Made by a program: the position numbers and the translations under genes. Below, in pieces: positions 10,442 through 20,923 of a stretch of 64,000 bases of DNA (positions within the stretch are counted from its first letter, which is position 1; every line of letters begins with the position of its first letter). Origin of the DNA: Chamaelirium japonicum (lineage: Eukaryota > Streptophyta > Magnoliopsida > Liliales > Melanthiaceae). The DNA lies in contig OX393550.1 in the NCBI GenBank assembly GCA_947650365.1, forward strand, positions 74,611,229 through 74,675,228, in the 5' to 3' direction. The notes below the pieces were generated by a model. The model worked only from the letters and a program-made list of their open reading frames with translations, was not told the origin of the DNA and made no database searches.

Positions 10442-11605
10442 ATGCCAACCCGTAGGGGTAGGCCATATTTGTTAGGAGAGTCTAGCGAGTCGGACAATTA
10501 CAGTATGGATCCCGAGGCTTTGACTAGAGCACTTGCTAAGTTGACCCAAGGTATAACCGCCATGAACCAAAACCTCGCCGCGTATCAACGCGACACCAAC
10601 GCCCGGTTAGACCGGATAGAACAAGCGCGGACCGATCCGCATGTTGAGTTTCCTAATCCCCCTCAAGGGCACCCGGCTAACTGGCAAAACAACCAGGACC
10701 CCTATGATCAGTACCTTCGAAGTATCAGGTTAGAGGTACCCTCTTTTGATGGTAGATATGATCCCCAGTTTTTCTTGGACTGGCTCCAGTCCATGGATCG
10801 TTATTTCATGTGGTACCTGTTGACTGAGGTTAGGAAGGTCCGTTTCGCAGCCGTGAAGCTCAGCGGACCCGCGAGCCAATACTGGACCAATGTGGAAGCG
10901 TTGAGAGTCGCGTGAACCCAGGACCCTATTGATACCTGGGTCGCCATGAAGAATGAACCGAAGGGTAAGTATGTGCCGCCGTCATACCAAGCACGACTGT
11001 TAGATCAATGGCACCAATTTACCCAAGGTAGCAAATCGGCTAAGGATGATATTGCCAGATTTGATGAGTTCCTCACTCGCTGCAACATCCTTGGGACCGA
11101 GACGCCTGTCCAGGTCCTCTCTCGTTTCCGGTCTGGCCTGAGAGAAGACCTAAGAAATGAGCTTCTTGCCAGAGATGTCATGGAATTGGAAAGAGCCTAC
11201 GCTTTAGTACAAGACCTTGACGCCTCTAGGTCTAGTCACGCCTACAAGCATCCTGATTCTAGGAGCTATCCCACTAGGCCCTCCCCTATCAATTCCAATC
11301 GAACCTACCCCAACTCATCTCAACCAAAGCCCAGCATTCCCAATAAGAATTTTGAGAGGGACGCCCAAGGAAAGAGTGTCGAGCGAGACTTCTCCAAAGT
11401 CAGCCCTCTTACAAAGTGTTACAAGTGTCAATGATATGGCCACGTAGCTGCCAACTGCCCCAACCTTGTCAGAGTCAACATTGTCGATGACAATCCCATT
11501 GAAGCGGTAGAGCCCGGAGAAGCAGAATTCGTCTACCAGGCGGAAGAAGAAGATGGAGATTTTGATAACGATGATGACGGTGCCATTCTGAGTTGTCTTA
11601 GGTAG
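10442..11605 (+). pseudogene. gag: Chromovirus gag, disrupted
   Basis: Starts at the ATG at 10442 (MPTRRGRPYLL), about 145 bases after the primer site and after a (TA)n leader. The capsid region includes a VPSFDGRYDPQFFLDWLQ motif followed by a gag domain with the motifs FLTRC and FRSGLREDL. A CCHC zinc knuckle follows near 11420-11460 (CYKCQ, stop, YGHVAANC). In-frame stops lie at 10913-10915 (TGA), 11432-11434 (TGA, inside the zinc knuckle) and 11603-11605 (TAG). The frame continues after each one, so these are single-base nonsense changes and not loss of sequence. Confidence 0.88.
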
Positions 11606-14600
11606 TTGTCGTCTCCCACTGTGTCAGTTGTTAGGTGTGCACTATCCCAACCCAAGGATCAAGATGATTGGAGGCGCACCGCTATTTTTCACACGTTCAC
11701 TAAGATTGGGGATAAAAACTATAAGGTCATCATCGATAGTGGTAGTTGCATCAATGCCGTGTCATCTGCTGTCATCTCCAAGACTGGCCTCAAGGTCGTC
11801 CCCCACCCTCGTCCCTATCAAGTGTCTTGGATCAACTCCACCGCCATGGAGGTCAAGCAGAGATGTCTAGTGTCTATAAATTCCAACATCTACCAGGACA
11901 AGATCTGGTGTGATGTCCTGACCATGGACGTGGGCCAAGTCATCTTAGGAAGACCTTGGCTGTTCGATAATGATGTTCTTATTTATGGACGCTCGAACAT
12001 GTGTCTGTTTGAATATGAGGGCAAGAAAGTCAAGTTGATCCCCTCCCCACCCAAGAGTGCCCAAGCCGAGCAAAAGACTGCCCCCGCGAAGAAAGCCAAG
12101 AGTGTTAGTTTTGTCAGTGTCAAAGAGCTGAGTCACGAAGTAGAAAAGGGGGCTCCTATTGTCATCCTAGTAGCAAGAGAAACCCCTAAGGACTCCAGCT
12201 AGTCGATCCCTCCCGAAGTCACCACTGTGCTTAGAGAGTTTGCTGATGTTTTTCTTGAAGATCTCCCTGATCAACTACCCCCGATACGTGACATACAGCA
12301 TGCCATTGATCTGGTCCCTGGGGCAAGTCTTCCTAACCTGTCGCATTATCGAATGAACCCTACTGAACACGCGGAGTTGAAGAGGTAGGTTGACGAACTC
12401 CTACAAAAGGGTTTTATCAATGAGAGTATGAGTCCTTGTGCGGTCCCCGCCCTACTGACACCTAAGAAAGATGGGTCATGGTGTATGTGTGTAGATAGTC
12501 GCGCCATCAACAAAATAACAATCAAGTATCGTTTCCCTATCCCGCGACTGAACGACATGCTGGATATGATGTCCGGAGCTACTATCTTCTCCAAGATTGA
12601 CCTAAAGAGTGGCTATCACCAAATTCGTATCCGTCTTGGCGACGAGTGGAAGACTACGTTCAAGACTAAGGATGGACTATATGAGTGAATGGTTATGCCC
12701 TTTGGGCTGACCAACGCCCCGAGTACCTTTATGAGAGTTATGACGCAAGTACTCCGACCATTTATGGGTAAATTCCTTGTGGTGTACTTTGACGACATAC
12801 TTGTCTACAGTCAATCTCGGACGTAACATTTATACCACCTGCGTCAAGTCTGTACTGTGTTGAGAAAAGAAGAGTTGTATGCGAATCTGAAGAAGTGCAC
12901 GTTTCTCACAACTCAAGTCCAATTCTTAGGATTTATTGTTTCTACTGAGGGAGTCTCTGCAGACCCCGAAAAGGTCAGAGCGATTGAAGAGTGGCCCGAA
13001 CCCATGAATATTCGTGATGTTAGAAGTTTTCATGGGCTCGCCACCTTTTACCATCGATTCATCAAAGGGTTCAGCACCATCATGGCCCCAGTGACTGATT
13101 GTTTGAAGAATGGTGAATTCACTTGGTCAGGTGCCGCCACTAGGGCATTCATTGAAATTAAGAAAAGGATGGTTGAGGCCCCTGTCATGCGTCTCCCTAA
13201 TTTTTCTAAGGTTTTCGAAGTGGCTTGCGACGCGTCTGGGCTTGGGATAGATGGAGTCCTTTCCCAGGAAGGCCACCCGGTCGCCTATTTTAGCGAGAAG
13301 TTAAATGACACTCGACAGAGGTACTCTACCTATGATAAGGAGTTCTATGCGGTGATACAATTACTTCATCATTGACGACATTATCTTCTGCCGCAAGAAT
13401 TCATCATTTTTTCTGACCATAAGGTCCTCCGATATATTTACTCCCAGAAGAGATTGAATGTGCGACATGGTCGATGGGTTGAATTCCTCCAGGATTACAC
13501 CTTTAGTCTGCACCATAAGGCAGAAGTTGAAAATAAAGTTGCTGATGTGCTCAGCCGTCTCGTGTTCATCCTTTCCAAATTAACTACGGCAGTTGATGGG
13601 TTTGTGAGGATAAAAACTGAGTATGAGTCATGTCCCGACTTTAGCGAAACCTATGCGTTATTAAGAGACGGGACCCTGTCCGAAATTGATGGCTATCTCA
13701 TGCACGACGAATATCTGTTCAGGGGACGAAGGTTGTGCATCCCACGAACATCCTTATGCGAGTTTCTCGTATGGGAGTTGCATGCTGGAGGTCTTGCCTG
13801 ATATTTTGGAAATGAGAAAATGATCGAAGCTGTGGAATACCGGTTCTATTGGCCAAGCCTGAAGTGCGATGTTGCTAGGCACGTTGGTAGATGTCACACC
13901 TGTAGCTAGCTAAGCAACACAAGCAAAATACTAGCTTGTACACTCCTTTACCGATCCCAAATTGTCCATGGCAAGATATCAGCATGGACTTCGTACTGGG
14001 CCTTCCGAAGACTCTAAGGAAACACGATTCGATTCTGGTCGTCGTGGATCATTTCTCCAAAATGGCCCATTTCTTGCCTTGCTCCAAAACGTCTGATGCT
14101 TCGAGGGTTGCTAAGATTTTCTTCGATGGTGTCGTCAGATTGCACGGTCTGCCCAAAACCATTGTTTCTGACAGGGATGTCAAGTTCATTAGTTTTTTCT
14201 GGAAAACTCTGTGGCACAAGTTGGGCACTAAGCTCCAATTTTCTACCGCTTTCCACCCACAAATCGATGGCCAAACCGAGGTAGTTAATCGAAGTCTGGG
14301 GAACCTTTTGTGCACCTTGGTAGGTGAACGTGTTGAGACTTGGGATCTGAAATTGTCCATCGCTGAATTTGCATACAATACATCTGTTAATAGGACCACT
14401 GGTTTGATTCCCATGAAATTGTGTATGGTTTTAAGCTTAGGCAGCGTATAGATCTCATCCCTATGGTTGACTATCATCAAGTCTCTGAGTCAGCATCTGC
14501 ATTTGCATCGCACATCCACGAACTACACAGGGAAATTAAAAATAAGATTGAGCAGAGCAATACTAATTATAAGCTACGAGCTGATCTCAGGAAGAGGTTT

Positions 14601-15161
14601 CAAACATTTAATGTTGGCGATTATGTAATGATTCGGATCCGTCTGGAGCAGTTTCCTTCGGGAACTGTTAAAAAGCTGCATGCACGCAGTGCGGGCCTTT
14701 TCCAAATCTTAAAGAAATTGAATGACAATGCATATGTTATAGATCTTCTTAAAGATTTCGGCATCAGTTCCACCTTCAATATTGAGGACCTAGTGGCCTA
14801 CAAGGGTCCTGATTTTAACCCTAGCAATCCTCTCATAGGTGAGCCTTCCCGTGACAAAATTTCTGAGAGCCCCTCCCTACCTCCACTTCCAGATATCCCA
14901 CCAAAGTATACAGCAGATAAGATAGATAAAATTGTGGATGATGAGATTGTCTCCAATAAGGAGGGTGGCACCCGACGGTATTTGATCCGTTGGAAAGGAA
15001 GACCCACCTCTGATGACACCTGGCTTGACCGTAGCGACCTCCAGCAGCTGGATCCCGACACCTTGGAACAGTACGAGAGCTTTACAGATTCTCACTCGAT
15101 GGGGTCGAGCTCTCTCCCACCTGGGGAGAATGATGGGGGCATCGAGCCTCGGCCCTGGTGA
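11606..15161 (+). pseudogene. pol: Chromovirus pol (protease, RT, RNase H, integrase, chromodomain), disrupted
   Basis: The order is protease (DSGS near 11738), reverse transcriptase ([11 protein letters not shown]; catalytic YFDD at 12785-12796), RNase H ([15 protein letters not shown] near 13225), integrase (CHTC zinc part near 13893; core motifs SMDFVLGLP, VSDRD, DGQTEVVNRS) and a chromodomain (RYLIRWKGRP...DTWL, about 14940-15060). Stops lie at 12200-12202, 12386-12388, 12686-12688, 12824-12826, 13373-13375 and 13799-13801. Frames shift near 13907 and near 14415. The last segment (14421-15161) is open and runs through the polypurine tract into the 3' LTR, ending 31 bases inside it. No complete polyprotein is possible. 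Confidence 0.9.
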
Positions 15162-16681
15162 GTGTACCAACGCAGGAGGTGACATCTAAGCATGTGGTTC
15201 TAGCCATGTTAGCTGTTTTGTTTTCGGTTGGGACAAGTCCGTGCTTAGTGGACTGTTATTTTGTTATAGTACTTTTAGTCCCACTTTGATTAGTGGGCTG
15301 CTTTGTCTGTCATTGTAAGCCTATTTATAGGTATGTCATCTTTTCTTTCAGTATGCAATGAATAAAAAAATTTATGTTTTCCTCCACATGTGTGTTGAGA
15401 GAAACCAAGGTGAGGTGTGTGAAACCCAAACCCAAACCCTAGGCGTGTGAAACCCTAGGTTCAGGCTAGTGTGTGAAACCCTAGCCCCTAATTCCTTTTC
15501 TTCTCCCTAGCCCACCGCCCCCATCCTCTCTCTCTCTCTCTCTCTCGCGCGCACGTTCCCTCCCGCGACCCTCTCTCTCCCTCCCGTGACCCCCGACTCC
15601 AGCCCAACCGAAACCCCCCTTCCCCTTGCCCTCCGACTGAACCCCCCTACCCTTGCCCGTATCCCACCATCGACCGCCGTCCTCTCCCTCCCCGCACGTC
15701 AGCCCCGACCCCCTCCTTCCTTCCCCACCCGGCCCGGCCCGATCCCACCCCCTCCCCTTCTCTTCCCCGTGACCTAACCGAACCCCCCTGCCCCTTTGCC
15801 CGCCCGACCGAACCCCCTGCCCCTTGCCCGCGTCCCACCATCGGCCGCCTCCCTCCCTCCCCACATGGCAGCCCCGACCTCCTCCCTCCTCCCCCATCCG
15901 GCCTGGCCCGATACCCCATCCCCTCCCCTTCCCTTCCCCACGACCCAACCCGAACCCCACCTCCCCTCCCCAGCAGGGCCCATCCCCTCGGCATGAATGC
16001 ATGGCTGATCCAGATATTGATCACGGCTTGATCGACGACGAAGACGGATTCCTCGATATCCATTCCCCATTCCTCGACTTCCAATTCAGTGCTGGCGAGA
16101 ACGTGAAGGAGTACATGGAGCGCATCACCTACCTCGTCGCCCTGGACGCAGAAGCTCGGCTGGGGATCTCGGAGAACCATCAACGATGGCATCCCGGCGT
16201 GCCCGTACATCCCAACGTGTTGGCACTCCGGGCCCTTGCTCAAGCCCCGGCCCAAAACGAGGATCCCACATCGACATCGACCCCGCCACCAACTGAGATC
16301 CCTGAGATTTCCTACAACCCTCAGTAGGTGAGTTTTCTCTTCCCCGGTGAATATTCGAGGGTAGCCCCGGTAATCAAACCTCCTAGGTTTTATCTATGAA
16401 AACTGTTGTTTCCCCCAAGAACTACGAGATGTGTGATTCTATTTAGCCCTGTTCGTTACTAATCCTAATATTGCACGTGGAACCATGTTGATAACCAACC
16501 ATCTGTTATTTAATTATTTAAGGGTTGGAATAACTATTTGTGTGCCTGTTCGGCTTTGTTAAAACCATTAGCCACATTACCTGTTTAAATTAATTTCCCG
16601 TTTCGGCTTGGAGCAAATTGGCGACCCTGTCGCTGCTCAACGAATATTGAACTCTCTGTTAACACACACTGTTCAACATCA
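15131..16681 (+). repeat. Chromovirus 3' LTR (1551 bp)
   Basis: Begins TGATGGGGGC directly after the GGGGAGAA polypurine tract and ends CATCA before the target copy CTATG. It has one copy of the CT-rich segment that is duplicated in the 5' LTR. Confidence 0.93.
16001..16327 (+). CDS. 108-residue ORF inside the chromovirus 3' LTR, unknown function
   Basis: Counterpart of the ORF at 9602-9928, same length and same splice-donor-like TAGGTGAGT at its end. About fifteen residues differ. I see no family resemblance. Confidence 0.35.
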   Translation: MADPDIDHGLIDDEDGFLDIHSPFLDFQFSAGENVKEYMERITYLVALDAEARLGISENHQRWHPGVPVHPNVLALRALAQAPAQNEDPTSTSTPPPTEIPEISYNPQ

Positions 16682-16686
16682 CTATG

Positions 16687-17961
16687 ATATTTAAGTTAAT
16701 TAACAAACTTCTTATGTTTGGTGTGATATGGGATTCTCGTGTATTTCAATCGAGAGATGTTTATTACAAGGCTGCGTGACATGAGCGATGAGAGATTCCC
16801 AATTATCTAAGAATTCAACTCCTGAAACTCTTTCATCTCTCTTTCAATCCGAACATGAAACAACTAAAATTATCGATACATCTGGTCCTTAATTTGTTTT
16901 CAACAAGTAAACTTCGCTATCAATAAAAGTAATGAAGTATCTAGTGCCACTCAAAAACTTCAGTTTAATCGACCACAAACACCAAAATAAATCAAATTCG
17001 ATAGATTAAGGTTTTTTGTGGTGTTTTACGAGAAGAAACTGTACAATGTGTGACAAACAAATGATGATCCTAAGAGCCTTCTTTAACATAATCTTACAAT
17101 ATTTTCTTACCTTAGTATTGTAGCCTCTTATGCCACAAGTTTGGAGAAGGATTCTCTTAAATTGCATTCAAACATTCTTATATACCATTGCATATGTCAT
17201 GTATAATGTGCAAGAAGTCTTTCCTTTAGCATACAATGAGTTATCCATTTAGTAAGTTTATATATTTTGCTACTAAAAGAAATTTAATAACCCTATCCCT
17301 TGAGTGCAATCCCAGAAATTAGATTGAGATAAAAATCAAGAATTTGTCGAATATTCTTAAAGGTTGATATGCACTCGTTTGCCGGAACAAACAACAATGT
17401 CACAGTCAATGATCAAAAAATAAAAAAACATTGCTTTTCTGACACCCCGATATAAAATATCATATACAAAAAATTAAAAATATTTGCTAAAAAAGAAAGT
17501 TTGGTAGAACAAAAACCTCAAAGTATTTTAGACCGAAAAAAATCTCAGAAAATCTACAAGTATAAGATCAACTTAAAAATCCAAAGATCGGTAAAATATT
17601 TGAATATATAAATAAATTATTTCAAAAAAAAAATTCCTTAAGACTTAGCTAAAATTTAGAATCACGATCTTTAGCTTTTTGACAAAATACAAAGCTTGTC
17701 ATGTGAGTATTGTTCTGAAATTTTTTTCCAACGATCGATTTTACCAACGGTCAGTAAACAAAAAGGATAGGTTCTATCAGCTAGAATTACTGGTGCTAAT
17801 TTGGCATCCAGAAAAAAAATTATAGGAAATTTGTTTTGGTCAAACCAAATGGGGCAAAGCTATGCACTCTCAGTGTGCTTTCGTGTATACGCAGGAATTG
17901 CGCCAAGAGTTGCAATATTTGATTACTCAGGACTCTAGCATCTATATTTTCAAAGTAAGGC
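16687..17961. other. Gene-free AT-rich flank
   Basis: Host-like DNA between the chromovirus and the hairpin element. A 74-codon frame beginning at 17862 overlaps the hairpin and has no support. Nothing else recognised. Confidence 0.4.
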
Positions 17962-18089
17962 TACTCCTACAATCTAAAAAACAATCTCAGGCCCAAGAAG
18001 CGGTGGCGGGGCACAGGGGTGATGCACTGACCCTTGGGCCCCACCACCACTTCTTGGGTCTGATATTGTTTTTTAGATTGTACTAGTAA
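17962..18089. mobile_element. Short foldback/MITE-like hairpin of about 125 bp
   Basis: Arms 17969-18006 and 18045-18082 are nearly perfect reverse complements (TACAATCTAAAAAACAAT...CCCAAGAAG; two or three mismatches in 38) around a loop of about 40 bases. No clear target duplication was found, so the class is open. It could also fold into a small-RNA precursor-like hairpin. Confidence 0.5.
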
Positions 18090-18202
18090 CACCACTCATA
18101 TTTTCAGTGGGCTATAGCCTAAGCTGTTAAGCTTGTTATGTATTTTGACACTAAAAATCACATGCTTGTTGACACTACACCCATGTCTGGTGGACCGATG
18201 AC
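18090..18202. other. Host flank before the TAT nest
   Basis: Short unique-looking DNA ending at the LTR terminus of TAT-C. No feature seen. Confidence 0.35.
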
Positions 18203-18864
18203 TGTGGGGGATGATCTTCGTGTCGATTTGAAAACTCTGCCCAACTAGTCAATTGAGTTGAGTCGAAGGTCTTTGATCGATCTGTTGACTAGAAGGTAGG
18301 TTCGAAGGTCGGTGTCTTGGTGACTTTGAGTTAGGATTTTCGATATGCAATCAGAGAGAAGGTTGATACAAGGTGCGATCTTGGAGTTCAGCTGAAGCCT
18401 ACGTCTCCGTGCTATAGAGAGCAACCTGAATTCACTAACACTCCGCTCTAAGTGACCTCGACAGACCGAGTATCACTGATCTCTTCGTAAAGAAGATAAA
18501 ATATCGAAGTCAGAGCTCTGGATTTTGGATCTCTGGAATCTGGTTTTAGAAATCGATTTTTCGATCCCTTTACATTTGAAGAGGCTGCTATTTATAGAAA
18601 TAATTGGGAGAAAATCCGGGGCAAATGGCGGGTTTTGCCTTCGCATCCGGGGATTCCCCAGGTAGGGCTGGTGGGTCCCGCAGTCATCCCTGTGGATCCT
18701 CCAGGCAGGGCTGGTGGGTCCCGCGGTTGCCTCTGTGGACCCTCCAGGTAGGACTGGTGGGTCCTGCGGTTGCCTCCGTGGACCCCCCAAGTAGGGCTGG
18801 TGGGTCCCGCAATAGTTTCCGTGGGCCCTCTAGGCAGGGCTGGTGGGTCCCGCAGTAGTCTCCG
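18203..18864 (-). repeat. TAT-C LTR fragment (minus strand), upstream end missing
   Basis: Reading the minus strand, it runs from the U3 minisatellite (GGGACCCACCAGCCCTGCC units, about 43 bp each) through a CTATAAATAG TATA box to the family terminus ...CCCCCACA at 18203. The LTR start is missing; instead the repeat joins TAT-C reverse transcriptase sequence at about 18864 around the shared trinucleotide CAC. This is a deletion between pol and the 3' LTR. Confidence 0.85.
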
Positions 18865-19451
18865 TGACTAGCCTTTGGTAAGTTGATCTAGCATTTTTGA
18901 GGCCGAAGGGCATCACGTTGTAGTAGTAGAGGCCTTTGTCTGTCACGAAACATGTCTTCTCTTGATTGTCTGGATGTAGTGGAATTTGGTTGTACCCGGA
19001 GTACCCATCCATGAAAGATAGGAGCTCGTGGCCAGCAGTGGCATCGACGAGTTGGTCTATCCTTGGCATTGGGAATGAGTCTTTGGGGCACGCTTTGTTA
19101 AGATTGGTGAAGTTGATGCAAACTCTGACCTTCCCATTCTTCTTAGGGACCGCGACGATATTGGAGATCCAAATAGGGTACTCTACTTCACAGATGAAGC
19201 CTGCTGCGAGTAACTTACTGATCTCCTCTTAAACTGCAGTTTGACGTTATGGTCGAATTGCTTGAGGTTTTTGCTTGACTGGCGTTACTCCTTCTTTGAT
19301 GGCGAGTCGATGACACGCGTCATCTGGGTTGATCCCGGATATATCTTTGAAACACCAAGCGAAGATGTCAATGTTGGATTGAACGAAGGATACCATATCT
19401 CGTGCTCTGCGTCGCTGAGACCGGTACCCATGAAAGTCTCTCGAGGGAGAT
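18865..19451 (-). pseudogene. pol: TAT-C pol fragment: linker and N-terminal reverse transcriptase
   Basis: The minus strand encodes recognisable RT pieces: FVQSNIDIFAWCFKD, HRLAIKEGVTPVKQK, then PRIDQLVDATAGHELLSFM and MPFGLKNARSTYQRLVT. A 1-base deletion after the SDAE motif and a stop after the KQKPQAIRP segment break it. It stops before the YVDD motif, where it joins LTR sequence. The other half of this locus is at 59436-60058. The Cassandra-like TRIM splits it between GACGATCTC and ATCTCCCTCGAG. This is the oldest TAT layer in the nest. Confidence 0.88.
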
Positions 19452-19497
19452 TGTAACATCCGCCCCAAACACACAAGATTTTGTCCGCTTTGCCCGT

Positions 19498-19577
19498 GCC
19501 CGCACGAGAACTTCCCAGGGAGGTCACCCATCCTGGTACTACTCTCGCCCGAGCACGCTTAACTACGGAGTTCTTAC
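19498..19577 (-). other. 5S-rRNA-like segment in the TRIM 3' LTR (not a functional rRNA gene)
   Basis: The minus strand reads AGAACTCCGTAGTTAAGCGT, then GGGCGAGAGTAGTACCAGGA, then TGGGTGACCTCCCTGGGAAG. This is the 3' two-thirds of plant 5S rRNA, including its internal Pol III control regions (A box, intermediate element and C box). The 5' third of 5S is absent or unrecognisable, so it is a mobile-element part and not an rRNA gene. Confidence 0.9.
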
Positions 19578-19614
19578 GAAATCCGTAGCGGCGCACGGTT
19601 TTAAAACGCGTCTT

Positions 19615-19731
19615 GGCAGGAAAGGTGGTGAGCCCCCAAACACAAGATATTGTCCTCTATTGGTCTCTTGGGTACTCGAACCCTCAACCTCAAGGTTTTG
19701 CACTAGCATGGTTACCATCGAACCACCTAGA
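19615..19731 (-). mobile_element. tRNA-like insert (SINE-like, 117 bp) inside the TRIM LTR
   Basis: The direct repeat ACGCGTCTT stands on both sides (19606-19614 and 19732-19740). On the minus strand the insert opens TCTAGGTGGTTCGATGGTAA, an A-box-like start, and continues to GGTTCGAGTACCC, a B-box-like motif, about 50 bases on. A tRNA head, short length and direct-repeat flanks together suggest a tRNA-derived SINE. The tail is not a poly(A). Confidence 0.65.
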
Positions 19732-19919
19732 ACGCGTCTTCTATGTTTGGGAGGGGAAATTATATAACTAGCTCAGGATCTCCTTCTCTCCAGGCGATGT
19801 GGGGCTAACTCATGGCCTTGTACACCTCACCTTACCTCACCTCACCTCATCCATCTTGGCATTCCCGCCTCAGGAGTCTTGGCTCTTGGCTATTGGCCTA
19901 TTGGATCTTGGTCGTCACA

Positions 19920-19966
19920 ATCCACCCCCCTTAGGGCTACACGTCCTCGTGTAGGGTTAGACCCCC
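19920..19966 (-). other. TRIM internal domain, 3' piece with polypurine tract
   Basis: The minus strand reads a short stem CTACACG/CGTGTAG, then AAGGGGGGTGGAT directly before the LTR, the expected place for a polypurine tract. The plus-strand end CCCCC (19962-19966) is the left target copy of TAT-A. Confidence 0.8.
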
Positions 19967-20792
19967 TGTAGGTGCAAATTTTGGCAGTAGTTTACCAGCT
20001 ACCACGGGACCCACCGGCCCTGCCTGGTGGGCCCACGAAGACCACCGCAGGACCCACCGGCCCTGCCTGGTGGGCCCACGGAGACTACCACGGGACCCAC
20101 CGGCCCTACCTGGTGGGCCCACGAAGACCACCGCAGGACCCACCGGCCCTGCCTGGTGGGCCCACGGAGACTACCACGGGACCCACCGGCCCTGCCTGGT
20201 GGGCCCACGAAGACCACCGCAGGACCCACCGGCCCTGCCTGGTGGGCCCACGAGGACCACCGCGGGACCCACCGGTCCTGCCTGAAAGGCCCACAAGCCT
20301 GTGGAATCCCCCAGAAGACGGTAGCGGGGCCCGCTAGCTTTACTTGGAGTATCCCCAGATACGACAGCAGAAAACCGCCATTTGCCCCGGAATTCCTCCC
20401 CGGAAATCCTATAAATAGCAGAGCCTTCGAATGTAAAAGGATCGAATTCTCAGTGATAAAACCAGAGCTCTGGGATTTCCAAACTTCCCATCTTCCACCT
20501 CTCTTTGATCTTCTTTTTCTCTCAAAGAGATCAGAGTTTTCAGTGATACTCGGCCTGTCGAGATCACTCCAACATAAGTGTTAGTGAATTCGGGTTGCTC
20601 CCTATAGCACGGAGACGTAGGCTTCGGCTGAACTCCGAGATCATATCTCTTGTGTCAAACTGTTTCTCTGTTTATATATCAAAAGTTACAACTTCAATCA
20701 ACAGACCGTCCAACGATCTTCGACGTCAACATCAAACTTCAATTGACTGGTGAGGCGAGGTCTTCGGGTCGGCACGAAGATTTTCCCCCACA
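19967..20792 (+). repeat. TAT-A 5' LTR (826 bp)
   Basis: TGTAGGTGC...CCCCCACA. U3 holds a GC-rich 43-bp minisatellite whose alternate units differ (GAAGACCACCGCAGG versus GGAGACTACCACGGG), making an 86-bp dimer. The TATA box CTATAAATAG is at about 20409-20418. Confidence 0.93.
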
Positions 20793-20795
20793 GTT

Positions 20796-20812
20796 TGGCG
20801 CCGTCTGTGGGA
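20796..20812 (+). promoter_or_regulatory. TAT-A primer-binding site
   Basis: TGGCGCCGTCTGTGGGA lies three bases after the LTR, the usual primer site of TAT-type plant Gypsy elements. The leader then runs 20793-20923, is split by TAT-B, and resumes at 34130. Confidence 0.85.
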
Positions 20813-20923
20813 TCCGATCAAAAAGTCCAACTCTCCGTTACTACTTGATCGGTTGAACCTACAACTGATCTTGATAGTCAAACTTCCTCGCCCTCTCGGT
20901 TGATCAGACAACTGAACGGCACT

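Larger units (their letters stand above)
8541..16681 (+). mobile_element. Ty3/Gypsy chromovirus LTR retrotransposon, complete structure, coding region inactivated
   Basis: An 8.1-kb element with TG..CA LTRs (TGATG...CATCA) at 8541-10282 and 15131-16681, flanked by the identical pentamer CTATG (8536-8540 and 16682-16686). A primer-binding site matching initiator-Met tRNA follows the 5' LTR, and a GGGGAGAA polypurine tract precedes the 3' LTR. Gag, protease, RT, RNase H, integrase and a C-terminal chromodomain are in Ty3/Gypsy order. At least nine stops and two frameshifts interrupt them, so it cannot act autonomously. The LTRs carry GC- and CT-rich sequence with an ORF of unknown origin. The branch within chromoviruses (Reina, Tekay, Galadriel or other) is not resolved here. 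Confidence 0.93.
19452..19919 (-). repeat. TRIM 3' LTR (468 bp)
   Basis: Minus strand TGTGACGACC...GATGTTACA. It differs from the other LTR by two substitutions and one 4-bp indel, counted by eye, although about 39 kb now separates them. It holds the 5S-like segment and the tRNA-like insert annotated separately. Confidence 0.9.
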
